A stretch of 64,000 nucleotides of DNA from Nitrospira sp. (GCA_015903945.1 JABMDL010000015.1:57151-121150); one strand, 5' to 3'. Numbered from the stretch's first letter, positions 18,698-27,342 are shown. Translations and numbers: made by a program. Notes: a model not told the origin generated them from the letters alone.

Positions 18698-19330
18698 ATG
18701 ACAAAGAGTCGATGGATGGTTGGTGCTGTTGCAGCCGCGTGTCTGGTTGGAGCGGCATCATTTGCCAGCCTGGCGGAGGCGTGCCATGGACACATGATGA
18801 TGCATGGCCAAGCGCAAGGCGCCCATGAGCAGGAGGACGCGGACGAGCATGCCGGGCATTACCTGAAACACCTGCTCAAACATGCCAAAGAGATCGGCCT
18901 GACGCCGGAGCAAATCGGCAAGCTCAAATCCGTGCAGCTGGATTTCAAGCGAGCTGAAGCCAAAATGGAAGGCGAGGTCAAGATTACCGGCCTCGAGCTG
19001 GAGGCGCTCTTGGACGATGAGAAGACCAACCTCTCTGCGATTGCCTCGAAAGTCGATCAGCTGAAAAAAGCGGAAGGGGCGCTTCTGCTCGCCGGCATTA
19101 AAAGCCAACGCGAGGCGATGGCCCTCCTGACGCCTGAGCAGCGGGAAAAAGACCGCGCACATCGTGAACACATGCAGCATGACGGGCAGGGACAGCACGG
19201 AGGCGGGATGGGTCACGGCGGGATGATGGGTGGTATGGGGGGCGGAGCAATGGGAGGTAGCGGGCATGGACAGAGTGGCGGTGATCATGGGAGTGGAGGG
19301 TCCGGTGGAGGACAGCCACACCAGCATTGA
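18698..19330 (+). CDS. Periplasmic Spy/CpxP-like protein with Gly-His tail
   Basis: A 210-aa exported protein. The signal peptide ends near SLAEA, followed by an HGHMMMHG stretch. Residues ~45-150 are helical with LTPEQIGKLKSVQLDFKRAEAKME and LLTPEQREK, the LTxxQ pattern of Spy/CpxP and heavy-metal resistance proteins. The last ~45 residues are a Gly/His/Met-rich low-complexity tail that could bind copper or nickel. GGGAGGGAACAGTC precedes the start. Likely an envelope-stress or metal chaperone. Confidence 0.82.
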   Translation: MTKSRWMVGAVAAACLVGAASFASLAEACHGHMMMHGQAQGAHEQEDADEHAGHYLKHLLKHAKEIGLTPEQIGKLKSVQLDFKRAEAKMEGEVKITGLELEALLDDEKTNLSAIASKVDQLKKAEGALLLAGIKSQREAMALLTPEQREKDRAHREHMQHDGQGQHGGGMGHGGMMGGMGGGAMGGSGHGQSGGDHGSGGSGGGQPHQH

Positions 19331-19561
19331 AACCGTATACGGTCGTCTCTTGGGAAAAGCCGAGCAAGTATACCCGTTGCCTCTTATGACAGGGACTCAA
19401 TCACTCATGTCCCGGAATTCCCCAATAGTCTCATTTTTCCCCGAGCGCTCGTCCGTACGACTCTGTGAATAACAGCCAATCCTGAGCTCATTCACTCCAC
19501 CTCTCCGGCATGGACTTGGCTTGTACTTTTAGAAAACACTTTCATAACTGGAGGAGCTGAC

Positions 19562-19873
19562 ATGGATAATCAGAACAAAGAATGTTCGGGGCCGGCGATT
19601 GCCCTTGCGTTCCTCGGTGGCGCCATTGTGGGAGCCGTGGCGGGGATCCTGTTTGCGCCCAAGTCGGGGAAGGAAACTCGACGTGCGATCAAGAGTTATG
19701 CCGACCAGACTGAGGAAGAGATCATCGAGAAGGCCAAAGACGTGCGGGCGGCGCTTGATCAGACGATCGAGCGCGGCAAGCATTTCGTAGCCGAGAAGAA
19801 AGCGGATGTCGAAGCGGCGGTGAAAGCCGGCAAGGAAGCGATGAAGGAAAAGATGGAGCAGTGTTGTGGCTGA
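19562..19873 (+). CDS. YtxH domain protein
   Basis: A 103-aa protein with one N-terminal hydrophobic segment containing AGILFAPKSGKETRR, the YtxH signature. A charged helical stretch follows and it ends in CCG. Found in stress-response loci in many bacteria. The start has GGAGGAGCTGAC upstream. Function unknown. Confidence 0.88.
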   Translation: MDNQNKECSGPAIALAFLGGAIVGAVAGILFAPKSGKETRRAIKSYADQTEEEIIEKAKDVRAALDQTIERGKHFVAEKKADVEAAVKAGKEAMKEKMEQCCG

Positions 19874-19902
19874 AACGGCCATCATGAGGAGGGGGTAGAG
19901 CG

Positions 19903-20259
19903 ATGCTACGGGTCGACGCGATTCGAAAGAAATTGATTACCCAACGGCGCGAGTTGTTTCGGGAAGTGGCCAAGACGGAAGAGGATCTGCGCTGGCTCCA
20001 AAGCGATATCGAGAGCGAAGTGGAGGAGCGGGGGCAGGAGGAGACCATGGTTCGGCTGCTTGATCGCTTGGATGGACGCGCGAAGGCCGAGATCGAGGCG
20101 ATCGATCGGGCGCTCTTCAAGCTGGGGGCAGAACAGTACGGTCGATGCGAGCGATGTGGAAAGGCCATCCCCCAGTCCAGGCTAGAGGCGGTCCCCGCGG
20201 CAGCCATGTGTTTGGCTTGCGAGCAGGCAGAGGAAAATCAGGCGGCGCGGAGGAAATGA
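19903..20259 (+). CDS. DksA/TraR-type C4 zinc finger protein
   Basis: A 118-aa protein with a long N-terminal helical hairpin (residues ~5-70) and a C-terminal CERCGKAIPQSRLEAVPAA...CLAC zinc finger. This is the DksA/TraR layout, which modulates RNA polymerase through the secondary channel. It sits 30 bases after the YtxH gene and four bases before the oxidoreductase operon, so it may be co-transcribed with it. Promoter targets are unknown. Confidence 0.88.
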   Translation: MLRVDAIRKKLITQRRELFREVAKTEEDLRWLQSDIESEVEERGQEETMVRLLDRLDGRAKAEIEAIDRALFKLGAEQYGRCERCGKAIPQSRLEAVPAAAMCLACEQAEENQAARRK

Positions 20260-20262
20260 CTT

Positions 20263-21180
20263 ATGCGAGCCGTCCGTTTTCATGGTCGAGGGGGCCAGGG
20301 CGCGAAGACCGCCAGCCGTATTCTGGGAACCGCCGCCTTCCTGGAAGGGTTCGTGGCGCAGGACTCTCCGATCTATGGGGCCGAGCGGCGGGGCGCGCCG
20401 GTGGCTGCCTACACGCGCATTGCCAAGGAGCCGATCCTCGAGCGGGGTTTGATAATTCATCCCGACTTGGTGGTCGTGGCCGACGCGTCGCTCATCCACG
20501 ATCCAGCCGCTCGTGTGCTGGAGGGGATCGATGAGCGAACCGCGGTATTCGTGAACTCGCCGCTGACTGGAGAGCAGCTTCGTACGCAGACCTCTCTCCC
20601 TGGTCGTCTGACCACGCTGGATCTCACCGAGATTTCAGTGCGGGAGTTCGGCAAGCGAGGCGCGCTCAGCGCTCTGCTCGGCGCTGTTGCCGGACGCCTC
20701 GTCGGCCTTCGACAGGACTCTCTCGGCCAGGCGATCGCGCGAGAGCTTGCGGATCTGAGCCTCGCTGCGTCGGTGATTGAGCGCAATCAAGCCGTCGCGC
20801 TCAACTGCTATGATGCCGTTCGCCCGGTATCTGTGGAAGCCGGCGCGTCGCAGCCGATCCTTCCGGCGCAGCTGCAACCGCCGACGTATGAACCTCCGAC
20901 GCGAGGAACCGCCAGGATCAGCGCAGCAGCGAATTCGGTTCTGCGGGAAACCGGCGGCTGGCGGACCTTTCGGCCGGTCCTGGTGCCAGACAAGTGCAAC
21001 GGCTGCTGGCTCTGTTTTGTCTATTGCCCCGACGGAGTCATCTCGATGACCAAAGACGATAAGCCCCTGATCGATTATGATCATTGCAAGGGATGCCAGA
21101 TCTGCGTACATGAATGTCCGACCGATGCCCTGGTGGCTGAGCGGGAGAAAGAAGGAGGAGTGGCATGGCGGGCGAAATGA
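20263..21180 (+). CDS. porG: 2-oxoacid:ferredoxin oxidoreductase gamma-delta fusion
   Basis: The N-terminal ~180 residues match the gamma subunit (RFHGRGGQGAKTASRIL, AQDSPIYGAERRGAPV). The C-terminal ~65 residues are a two-cluster ferredoxin with CNGCWLCFVYCP and CKGCQICVHECP, equivalent to the delta subunit. Together with the alpha and beta genes downstream it forms an enzyme that oxidises pyruvate or makes it by reductive carboxylation of acetyl-CoA using ferredoxin. The gene overlaps the alpha gene by 16 bases. Confidence 0.93.
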   Translation: MRAVRFHGRGGQGAKTASRILGTAAFLEGFVAQDSPIYGAERRGAPVAAYTRIAKEPILERGLIIHPDLVVVADASLIHDPAARVLEGIDERTAVFVNSPLTGEQLRTQTSLPGRLTTLDLTEISVREFGKRGALSALLGAVAGRLVGLRQDSLGQAIARELADLSLAASVIERNQAVALNCYDAVRPVSVEAGASQPILPAQLQPPTYEPPTRGTARISAAANSVLRETGGWRTFRPVLVPDKCNGCWLCFVYCPDGVISMTKDDKPLIDYDHCKGCQICVHECPTDALVAEREKEGGVAWRAK

Positions 21181-22409
21181 TGACCGGCAATCTGGCGGCA
21201 GCGTGGGGTGCGCGGCTGGCCGGAGCGGATTACATTCCCGCGTTTCCCATCACGCCTCAGACGGAAATCGTGGAGGCGTTGGCCAAATGGTGCGAGAGCG
21301 GCGCGATGGCGGCGCGGTTTGTGACCATGGATTCCGAGCATTCCATGATGACGGCCGCGGGGGCTGCGGCGGCCACGGGGGCCCGGGTGTTCACTGCGAC
21401 GTCGAGTCAGGGTCTGTTGTACGCCATTGAAGTGCTCTATTCGATCTCCGGCTGGCGCGCGCCGCTGGTGCTGGTCAATGTCTCTCGGGCGCTGGCTGCC
21501 CCGATCACACTCGAACCGGATCACAACGACGTGTTGGCCGCGCGGGACTCCGGCTTTCTTCAAATCCACGCCGAGACCTGCCAGGAAGTGGTGGACTCGG
21601 TTCTCATGGCCTATCGGATTGCGGAGGATGAGCGGGTCATGTTGCCGGTCATCGTCAATCTGGACGGCTTCTACCTGTCCTTCACACGCGAGCCGGTGAT
21701 TCTGCCGACCCCGGAGCAAGTTGCGCAGTTCTTGCCGCCGTTTCGACCTGCCCACCTGGGTTTCAAAGCCTCAGCACCGCATGCGCTCGGTGTGGCGGTG
21801 CTCGGTGGGACACCATACTCCTATTTCCGGCATCAAATGCATCTGGCCGCCATGAACGCCTTGGAAGTGCATCGCGAAACGGCTGCGGCATTCGAACAAC
21901 TGTTTGGACGGCGATACGACGTGATTGAGGGGTATCGGCTTGACGATGCGGAAGATGTGCTCGTTATGAGCAACGCGTTTGCGAGCCGGGGCAAGGTTGC
22001 GGTTGATGCTGCCAGGGGGGAGGGCAGGCGTGTGGGCCTGCTCCGGCTCCGCATGATCCGTCCCTGGCCGGCCGACGCTATTCGTGAGGCGCTGCGAGGT
22101 CGGCGGGGCGTGGCAGTGTTGGATCAGAATCTCGCTCCTGGGCAAGGCGGGATCCTCTTCCAGGAGATTGCGGCTTGTCTCTACGGCGAAGCCGTGCAGC
22201 CACGGGCGCTCTGCTCGTTCATCGGCGGCCTGGGAGGAAAGAATCTCTCCGAAGGCGAGTTCAGGACGATCTTTGATCAGACGGCTGAAGCCGCAGCAAG
22301 AGAACAAGGGATCGGGCCCATCCTGCTCTACACTGAACCCGAGCACCGGGAGATGACGCAGCTCCAGATGTTGGCGACTACCCAGGGGGACGTGAAACGT
22401 GAACCGTGA
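21165..22409 (+). CDS. porA: 2-oxoacid:ferredoxin oxidoreductase alpha subunit
   Basis: A 414-aa subunit. It begins with GNLAAAWGARLAGADYIPAFPITPQTEIVEALAKW, typical of pyruvate:ferredoxin oxidoreductase alpha chains, and the C-terminal domain has the TPP-enzyme domain II fold (LLRLRMIRPWPADAI). The last codons, including the stop, lie inside a palindromic element (22396-22431), so the extreme C-terminus may have been replaced by repeat sequence. Substrate (pyruvate versus 2-oxoglutarate) is not certain from sequence alone. Confidence 0.92.
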   Translation: MAGEMMTGNLAAAWGARLAGADYIPAFPITPQTEIVEALAKWCESGAMAARFVTMDSEHSMMTAAGAAAATGARVFTATSSQGLLYAIEVLYSISGWRAPLVLVNVSRALAAPITLEPDHNDVLAARDSGFLQIHAETCQEVVDSVLMAYRIAEDERVMLPVIVNLDGFYLSFTREPVILPTPEQVAQFLPPFRPAHLGFKASAPHALGVAVLGGTPYSYFRHQMHLAAMNALEVHRETAAAFEQLFGRRYDVIEGYRLDDAEDVLVMSNAFASRGKVAVDAARGEGRRVGLLRLRMIRPWPADAIREALRGRRGVAVLDQNLAPGQGGILFQEIAACLYGEAVQPRALCSFIGGLGGKNLSEGEFRTIFDQTAEAAAREQGIGPILLYTEPEHREMTQLQMLATTQGDVKREP

Positions 22410-22431
22410 TTCGCAAGAATCGATTCACGTT
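22396..22431. repeat. Hairpin-forming repeat overlapping porA 3' end
   Basis: AACGTGAA at 22396-22403 pairs with TTCACGTT at 22424-22431, and GATTC pairs with GAATC around a GCAA loop. The porA stop codon lies inside it. It is of the same type as the other palindromic intergenic elements. Confidence 0.6.
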
Positions 22432-22457
22432 GAACGAATAACGATTAACGAACGACC

Positions 22458-23405
22458 ATGACATGGCAACGCGAGACCTTCAAAAAGATCAAACAGATTC
22501 CCCGCGAAGAACATGTGCTGCCGGGAACATCGCTCTGTGCCGGCTGCGGAGGACTGGAATCGCTGCGGTTGGCTGCCAAGGTATTGGGCGACGATGTTGT
22601 CTATGTGAATGCCGCCGGGTGCTTTACCATGCTGGCGGTCTACCCCTTCACGCCGTTCAAAGGGTCATGGCTCTACACAACGATGGGGTCGGCGCCGGCC
22701 GGCGCACAGGGTGTGCGCGATGCCTTGGATGTGCTGATCGCCAAGGGGCGATTGCCGAAGAGTGAGAATCTGAAAGTGGTGGTCCTGGGAGGAGACGGCT
22801 CGACGTACGATATGGCACTTTCCTCGACATCTGGTGCCATCTACCGTGGGTTGGACTTCTACTACTTCTGTTATGACAATGAAGCCTACGGTAATACAGG
22901 CATGCAACTCTCTGCCGCAACACCCTATGGAGCACGGACCAGTACCTCGCCCTGCAGCCTGCAGCACCCCTTCGCCACGATGCAGGAAAAAAAGGATATT
23001 TTCGAGATCTGGCGGGCCCACAAACCGCCGTACATTGCGACAGTGGCACCGCGGTATCCTTTGGATCTGGAAGAAAAATTCGCACGTGCGGCCAAGGTTA
23101 CCGGGCCGAAACTTTTTCTCGCATTGTCCGCCTGTCCTACCGGCTGGTTGTACGATCCGGGAGAAACTCCGGAAGTCGCGAAACTGGCAGTGGAAACCGG
23201 ACTCTGGCCGCTCAAAGAAGCCATCAACGGCGTGGTCACGCACACCTATGTCCCGAAGTTGAGTCCGGTCGAAACCTATCTCAAACTCCAAGGCCGCTTC
23301 CGCCATCTCTTTGAGCCGACCCTGCAAAAGGAGGCCATCGCCCATATTCAGGGAAGCGTGAATGCCTACTGGGAGCGGGTCAATCTGGCAGAAAGAACAG
23401 GTTGA
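22458..23405 (+). CDS. porB: 2-oxoacid:ferredoxin oxidoreductase beta subunit
   Basis: A 315-aa TPP-binding subunit. CAGCGG lies near the N-terminus, and the TPP motif GGDGSTYDMALSSTSG is followed by CYDNEAYGNTGMQ. It should bind thiamine diphosphate and a 4Fe-4S cluster. It closes the gamma-delta, alpha, beta operon. In Nitrospira-type autotrophs this enzyme feeds the reductive TCA cycle; here that role is inferred from context. Confidence 0.93.
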   Translation: MTWQRETFKKIKQIPREEHVLPGTSLCAGCGGLESLRLAAKVLGDDVVYVNAAGCFTMLAVYPFTPFKGSWLYTTMGSAPAGAQGVRDALDVLIAKGRLPKSENLKVVVLGGDGSTYDMALSSTSGAIYRGLDFYYFCYDNEAYGNTGMQLSAATPYGARTSTSPCSLQHPFATMQEKKDIFEIWRAHKPPYIATVAPRYPLDLEEKFARAAKVTGPKLFLALSACPTGWLYDPGETPEVAKLAVETGLWPLKEAINGVVTHTYVPKLSPVETYLKLQGRFRHLFEPTLQKEAIAHIQGSVNAYWERVNLAERTG

Positions 23406-23505
23406 CGAAATCGTTCGGTCGATTGTGGTAAAAGAGACGACTCATTCTCGTATGATTCAATCGCCATTTGAATGCAGGCTCATATCAAGGGGGAGATGAG
23501 GCGGC

Positions 23506-23985
23506 ATGAACGAACAGGCTACGATCACCACGTTCTATGAAAAAGATCACGATCGGCTGGATGAGCTGTTCAAGACGTTTCAACGATTGAAACGGTCCGA
23601 CTTTGCCAAGGCCAAGGCAGCGTTCCAGGAGTTCAAGGTTGGTCTCCAACGGCACATCGTGTGGGAGGAAGATCTGCTGTTCCCTCTGTGGGAAGTAAAG
23701 ACCGGCATCTCCCAAGGCGGGCCGACGATGGTGATGCGGAATGAGCATCGCCAGATCGGGCAACTGTTGGAGTCCCTCCACGAAAAAGTCACGGCTGATA
23801 ATCCGGAGACCGATCAGGAAGAGCAATGGCTGATGAGCATACTGGGATCGCACAACATGAAAGAAGAGCGGGTACTCTATCCCTCCATTGATAATGTAGC
23901 CAGCGTGGCGGAGCGGGAACAGGTCTTTCGAAACATGGAGACCATTCCCGAAGATCGCTACAACGCCTGTTGCAGCGGGCACTGA
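23506..23985 (+). CDS. Hemerythrin HHE domain protein
   Basis: A 159-aa four-helix protein. Iron-ligand positions are visible: EKDHDRLDELF, LQRHIVWEEDLLFP, RNEHRQIGQLLESLHE and GSHNMKEERVLYP. Cytoplasmic, with likely roles in oxygen sensing or storage, or in repair of NO or oxidative damage at iron centres. It sits between the oxygen-sensitive ferredoxin oxidoreductase and two cytochromes, which fits a protective function. Confidence 0.92.
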   Translation: MNEQATITTFYEKDHDRLDELFKTFQRLKRSDFAKAKAAFQEFKVGLQRHIVWEEDLLFPLWEVKTGISQGGPTMVMRNEHRQIGQLLESLHEKVTADNPETDQEEQWLMSILGSHNMKEERVLYPSIDNVASVAEREQVFRNMETIPEDRYNACCSGH

Positions 23986-23995
23986 GGTAAGCCAA

Positions 23996-24520
23996 ATGGA
24001 ACAGCGCGATGTCGTCAGAGAACAGACTGAGGTCAAGGTTAAGGTTGAGGGAAGACGTCTCGCGGCGCCTCTAAACCTTCGCCTCAGCCTTGGCCTGATT
24101 CTCCTCGTGGGCTGGTTGGGGATAGTATTTTCGCCGGGCTTCGACCGAAATGTCTGGGCTGAGTCGTCCGTCTCACAACCGGGTGTGAAGCTCAAGGGGA
24201 ATGTTGAACGAGGCAGGAATATCTTCCACGGCAAAGGGGCCTGCCACTACTGCCATGGAATGGACGGCTATCTCGATCGATTGCCACAACTGAAAGAGGA
24301 CATCGCCGCGCTCATCGCGCGGCTGAATCCTCCCCCCACCGACCTACGCAATCCCGATGTGCTCCGTCTGAAGACGAACAAGGAACGGGCCCACGCCATC
24401 CGGGAAGGCCATCCCGGCACCGGCATGTTTCCCGATAGGACGATGACCAATCAGGACCTTGCCGACACGCTATTTTATTTGGCGTTCATCAGAAAAGATC
24501 CCAACCCGGAAAAAGACTGA
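23996..24520 (+). CDS. Cytochrome c, monohaem
   Basis: A 174-aa protein with a long N-terminal charged stretch, then a hydrophobic segment (LRLSLGLILLVGWLGIV) acting as signal or anchor. The haem motif is CHYCH and a GTGM axial-Met region follows. The DNA for the first ~30 residues contains an imperfect inverted repeat (around 24030-24095), so the annotated N-terminus may derive from an inserted repeat element. It starts 11 bases after hemerythrin. Confidence 0.85.
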   Translation: MEQRDVVREQTEVKVKVEGRRLAAPLNLRLSLGLILLVGWLGIVFSPGFDRNVWAESSVSQPGVKLKGNVERGRNIFHGKGACHYCHGMDGYLDRLPQLKEDIAALIARLNPPPTDLRNPDVLRLKTNKERAHAIREGHPGTGMFPDRTMTNQDLADTLFYLAFIRKDPNPEKD

Positions 24521-24531
24521 TCGGAGTGGAG

Positions 24532-24887
24532 ATGCAACTTCATATTGCTCTGTTGGCAGCCCTTATAGGAGTTTCCCCAGTTTTGAAAAGCTCCCTTGGT
24601 TGGGCCGGTGATGCCGGCGTGCCATCGTCGGGGAAGAACCACTCCGGTGACATCAGGCCAAAGCCTTCTACTGGGGATAGCAACCGTGGCGAGAAACTGT
24701 ACCAGGCGAGCTGCATCGTCTGCCATGGTCCCGGTGCGACCGGCGGCATTGGTCCTCGGCTGGCAGGCAATCCCGTGCATTTTGGACAGTTGTCTATGAA
24801 GGTCAGCACGCGATGCCGCCGCTCAACGGGGTCATCTCCAGCCAGCAGATGGCCGACATCCGCGCCTGGCTCCTGACGTTGCGGTGA
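24532..24887 (+). pseudogene. Cytochrome c with a -1 frameshift
   Basis: The N-terminal part has a signal peptide and haem motif CIVCH followed by GIGPRLAGNPV. After about 24780 the original frame runs into non-family sequence, while the +1 frame gives VYEGQHAMPPLNGVISSQQ and a normal end at 24887. Adding one T to the TTTT run at 24780-24783 restores CAT-TTT-TGG and the full protein. Either a sequencing error in a homopolymer or a real frameshift; the intact form would be a ~118-aa periplasmic cytochrome. Confidence 0.85.
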
Positions 24888-24991
24888 GGCGCCAGTTAGA
24901 CCCTCTTGGCGCGTCGACCGCGCGAGTCACTGAGATTGCCGACGAACGGTGCGGCATCACTGCGGGCACGGCGACACGGATATAGGCGCCA

Positions 24992-25747
24992 GTGCACCTT
25001 CATTTCGACCACGCAGATTTCATGGGAGGGCGCGTTACAAGAGATCGGTATTCGCGCTGCGGATGGCTGCTCATGTGTATACTGGCCTGGGGCTTTGCCA
25101 GTGGCGCCCCGTTAGTTGTTCACGCTCAATCAATACTCGATCATGATTTTCGGCTCTGGTCGCCCGTGTATCTCACCGTCCGGCTCCCTTCTTCATTTGT
25201 CGGAACCATGGAGGTGCACCCGCGATTTGGAGAGAATGTTTCGGAGTTGAACCAGCTGGTTGTTCGTCCCGTGCTGGGCTATAAGCTGACCGATCACTTG
25301 TCAATCTGGCAAGGGTATACCTGGGTCGGCACGTATCGGCCACGTTTTGCCGAGGAACACCACTCTATCCAGCAACTGATCTATCGTCGGCAGTTCTCTT
25401 CTTTCGAGCTTTTCAGCCGCTTCATGCTGGAAGAACGCGTGATTGGCCGCGCCGATGGCACGGGTGTGCGTGCGCGCACATTGATGCGGGTTGATATTCC
25501 TATTCCACAGGCTCCCGAGTGGGCATTTGTGCTCTACAATGAAATCTTGGTGAATGTGAATTCCGTGCGAAACGGTCCGCAGGAGGGGTTTGATGAGAAT
25601 CGATTTGTTGCCGCCATGAATCGCCAGGTGACGGACCAGATCTCCATGGATCTCGGGTATCAAATGCAGGCGCAAAATAAGGCGAACTCCGGTCTTGTCA
25701 ATCAGATGAACCACATTCTGCTTGTGCAGTTCTTTCTCAGTCTGTGA
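24992..25747 (+). CDS. DUF2490-like outer-membrane protein
   Basis: Up to 251 aa. A hydrophobic signal (WLLMCILAWGFASGAPLVVHAQS) precedes a beta-rich body (FRLWSPVYLTVRLPS, RPVLGYKLTDHLSIWQGYTWVG, RRQFSSFELFSRFMLEERV) and ends in FFLSL. This matches the DUF2490 family of predicted outer-membrane barrels. The GTG at 24992 leaves ~30 residues before the signal, so ATG 25022 may be the true start. Function unknown. Confidence 0.75.
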   Translation: MHLHFDHADFMGGRVTRDRYSRCGWLLMCILAWGFASGAPLVVHAQSILDHDFRLWSPVYLTVRLPSSFVGTMEVHPRFGENVSELNQLVVRPVLGYKLTDHLSIWQGYTWVGTYRPRFAEEHHSIQQLIYRRQFSSFELFSRFMLEERVIGRADGTGVRARTLMRVDIPIPQAPEWAFVLYNEILVNVNSVRNGPQEGFDENRFVAAMNRQVTDQISMDLGYQMQAQNKANSGLVNQMNHILLVQFFLSL

Positions 25748-25978
25748 CTGGATGACCGGCGACAGAGGACCGCAACTTACGGTTGACTGAGGGAAAAGAA
25801 AGAGTTGGCAGGCAGGCGTGCTGGAGAGGGAGGAATAAGCGGTCCTCGCCCGTAACCTTGTTCAAAGTCTGGCCGTCGTACTTCTCGCTCAAGCGGCCAG
25901 AAAACAAAGCAGCGCGCGGCCGGACGCGTTTCGTTTAGGATATGTCTGCGCTATACTTAGTCCCAAGCAGGTGCTTAT

Positions 25979-26389
25979 ATGTCCGAACCAATCCCATCCC
26001 CGCCTCCAGGATTCGACGATCTGTCGGTTGACGAACGGATCGACTATGTGCAGTCGCTGTGGGACCGCATCCCGGCCACGCCCGAGCAGGTTCCTGTTCC
26101 TGAATGACATCAAAGAATCGTTCGGGAAAGACTCGAATCATATCGAGCAAACCCTGAGACAGGCCGACCTCGGGATGAGGTTCGTACAGGCATCGCGCAA
26201 AATCTGCGTGAGCGTTTATCGGACGGATGGCACAGCGGCTCGTCGTCCAGCCACAGTCGGACCTCGGATCCAAGCCGCAGCCTTGCGCAGTCTCGCGTGT
26301 CCGACCTCGTGCGCGGCAAGTGGGGCAAATTCGGTCTGGAAATGCTCATCACGCTGAAGGCGAGGATTGGGCGGAAAGTGCGTGTCTAG
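25979..26389 (+). pseudogene. Decayed antitoxin region: addiction-module component plus HTH antitoxin tail
   Basis: From ATG 25979 the frame reads LSVDERIDYVQSLWDRIPATPEQ, typical of the short RelE-partner antitoxin family (TIGR02574 type). An in-frame TGA at 26105 stops it at 42 aa. The same frame then continues with RLESYRANPETGRPRDEVR, the expected C-terminus, so the TGA probably replaces a Trp codon. Still in that frame, SRVSDLVRGKWGKFGLEML to 26389 resembles the end of an XRE-type HTH antitoxin. Its N-terminal half appears only in another frame. No intact toxin is adjacent. Confidence 0.7.
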
Positions 26390-26481
26390 CTTACAAGGTG
26401 AAAACGGTTTCCTAAACTGCGGATCCTTTATCTTTAAATCCGGTTGCCCTAGTGTGCTGGAGTATTTATTAGGAAGATGGA

Positions 26482-27222
26482 ATGCCAGTTACAGTCACTC
26501 GATATTCTGAATTGACCCAAGCGTTCCGTCTCGGCACCGACGATATTAAAAAGCTGAGCGATATCCTCTCTCTGCTTGGCGATAAGTTTACTTGCAGAAA
26601 TTATTATACCGACGGTTTTGCGAGAGAATATCCAACGGATGAAGAGTTACTTGAGTATGAAAACCCTCCAACGAAAGCAATGCGAGCCCTTCAAATTCAA
26701 TCTAGGTCAGCAACCCACCAGGGATATGCATCATTGGATTTTCGCCACACGACGCGCGACAGCATAACAATCCATCCTGATGGACCAGAAGATATAATTT
26801 CAAAAGTTAACAGTAACCTCAACGACTTCTTCCCACGAATCAATAGGTGGTATGGGTTCATAGCAGTGAGGGACTACACCAATGTAATGTTCAATTTGCT
26901 ATTTGTGCTTCTGGCTGCAATTGTCATAGGGATCGCTGTTGGATTCATTCCAGCCAAAGAAGCTGAACCTCAAAAGGAATCGGCAGTTGAGAAAGTCCGA
27001 GGTTACCTCTTGGCTGGTTCAATTCCAATCAGCCTTTTCTTTATCGGATTTTCTACCAATCGGATCCGTGATTGGTTATTCCCTGTCGCTGAATTTGCAA
27101 TAGGCCAGGGCTTCAATCGAGATGCGCACCCCGAACGGCTAAGAGCCGGTGTTGTAGGTCTCATATTTGTACCTTCACTTCTTTCTGCTCTTGCTTACAT
27201 GATATCGAGAATTGCGGGCTAG
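26482..27222 (+). CDS. Unrecognised membrane protein, AT-richer than neighbours
   Basis: A 246-aa protein I do not recognise. Residues 1-130 are soluble-looking, with an HTTRDSITIHPDGPEDIISK region. Membrane segments are likely at ~134-155, ~174-192 and ~225-243. The DNA is visibly richer in A/T than the flanks, with codons such as AAA, TTA and ATA. It sits between a decayed toxin-antitoxin region and a convergent metabolic gene. This suggests horizontal acquisition. Confidence 0.75.
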   Translation: MPVTVTRYSELTQAFRLGTDDIKKLSDILSLLGDKFTCRNYYTDGFAREYPTDEELLEYENPPTKAMRALQIQSRSATHQGYASLDFRHTTRDSITIHPDGPEDIISKVNSNLNDFFPRINRWYGFIAVRDYTNVMFNLLFVLLAAIVIGIAVGFIPAKEAEPQKESAVEKVRGYLLAGSIPISLFFIGFSTNRIRDWLFPVAEFAIGQGFNRDAHPERLRAGVVGLIFVPSLLSALAYMISRIAG

Positions 27223-27278
27223 TCTGCTACCTGACTATTATCAAACAGGATAAATTGGTCCCATCTGCACCCATTGCG

Positions 27279-27332
27279 TAGTCCTTCTTCTTGGTGGTTT
27301 CTCGTGGAATTAGGTTGTCCGATGAAGGACTA
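27279..27332. terminator. Inverted repeat between convergent genes
   Basis: TAGTCCTTC at 27279-27287 is exactly complementary to GAAGGACTA at 27324-27332. It lies between the plus-strand orphan gene and the minus-strand acyl-CoA synthetase, where a shared terminator would be expected. The 36-base loop is long and the T tract is weak, so it is only a candidate. Confidence 0.4.
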
Positions 27333-27342
27333 GAGCCAGTTC

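Noticed and set aside
19180-19330. Repetitive DNA considered as a short tandem repeat or CRISPR-like array
   Set aside because: It is the coding sequence of a Gly/His/Met-rich tail; units are irregular and there are no spacers.
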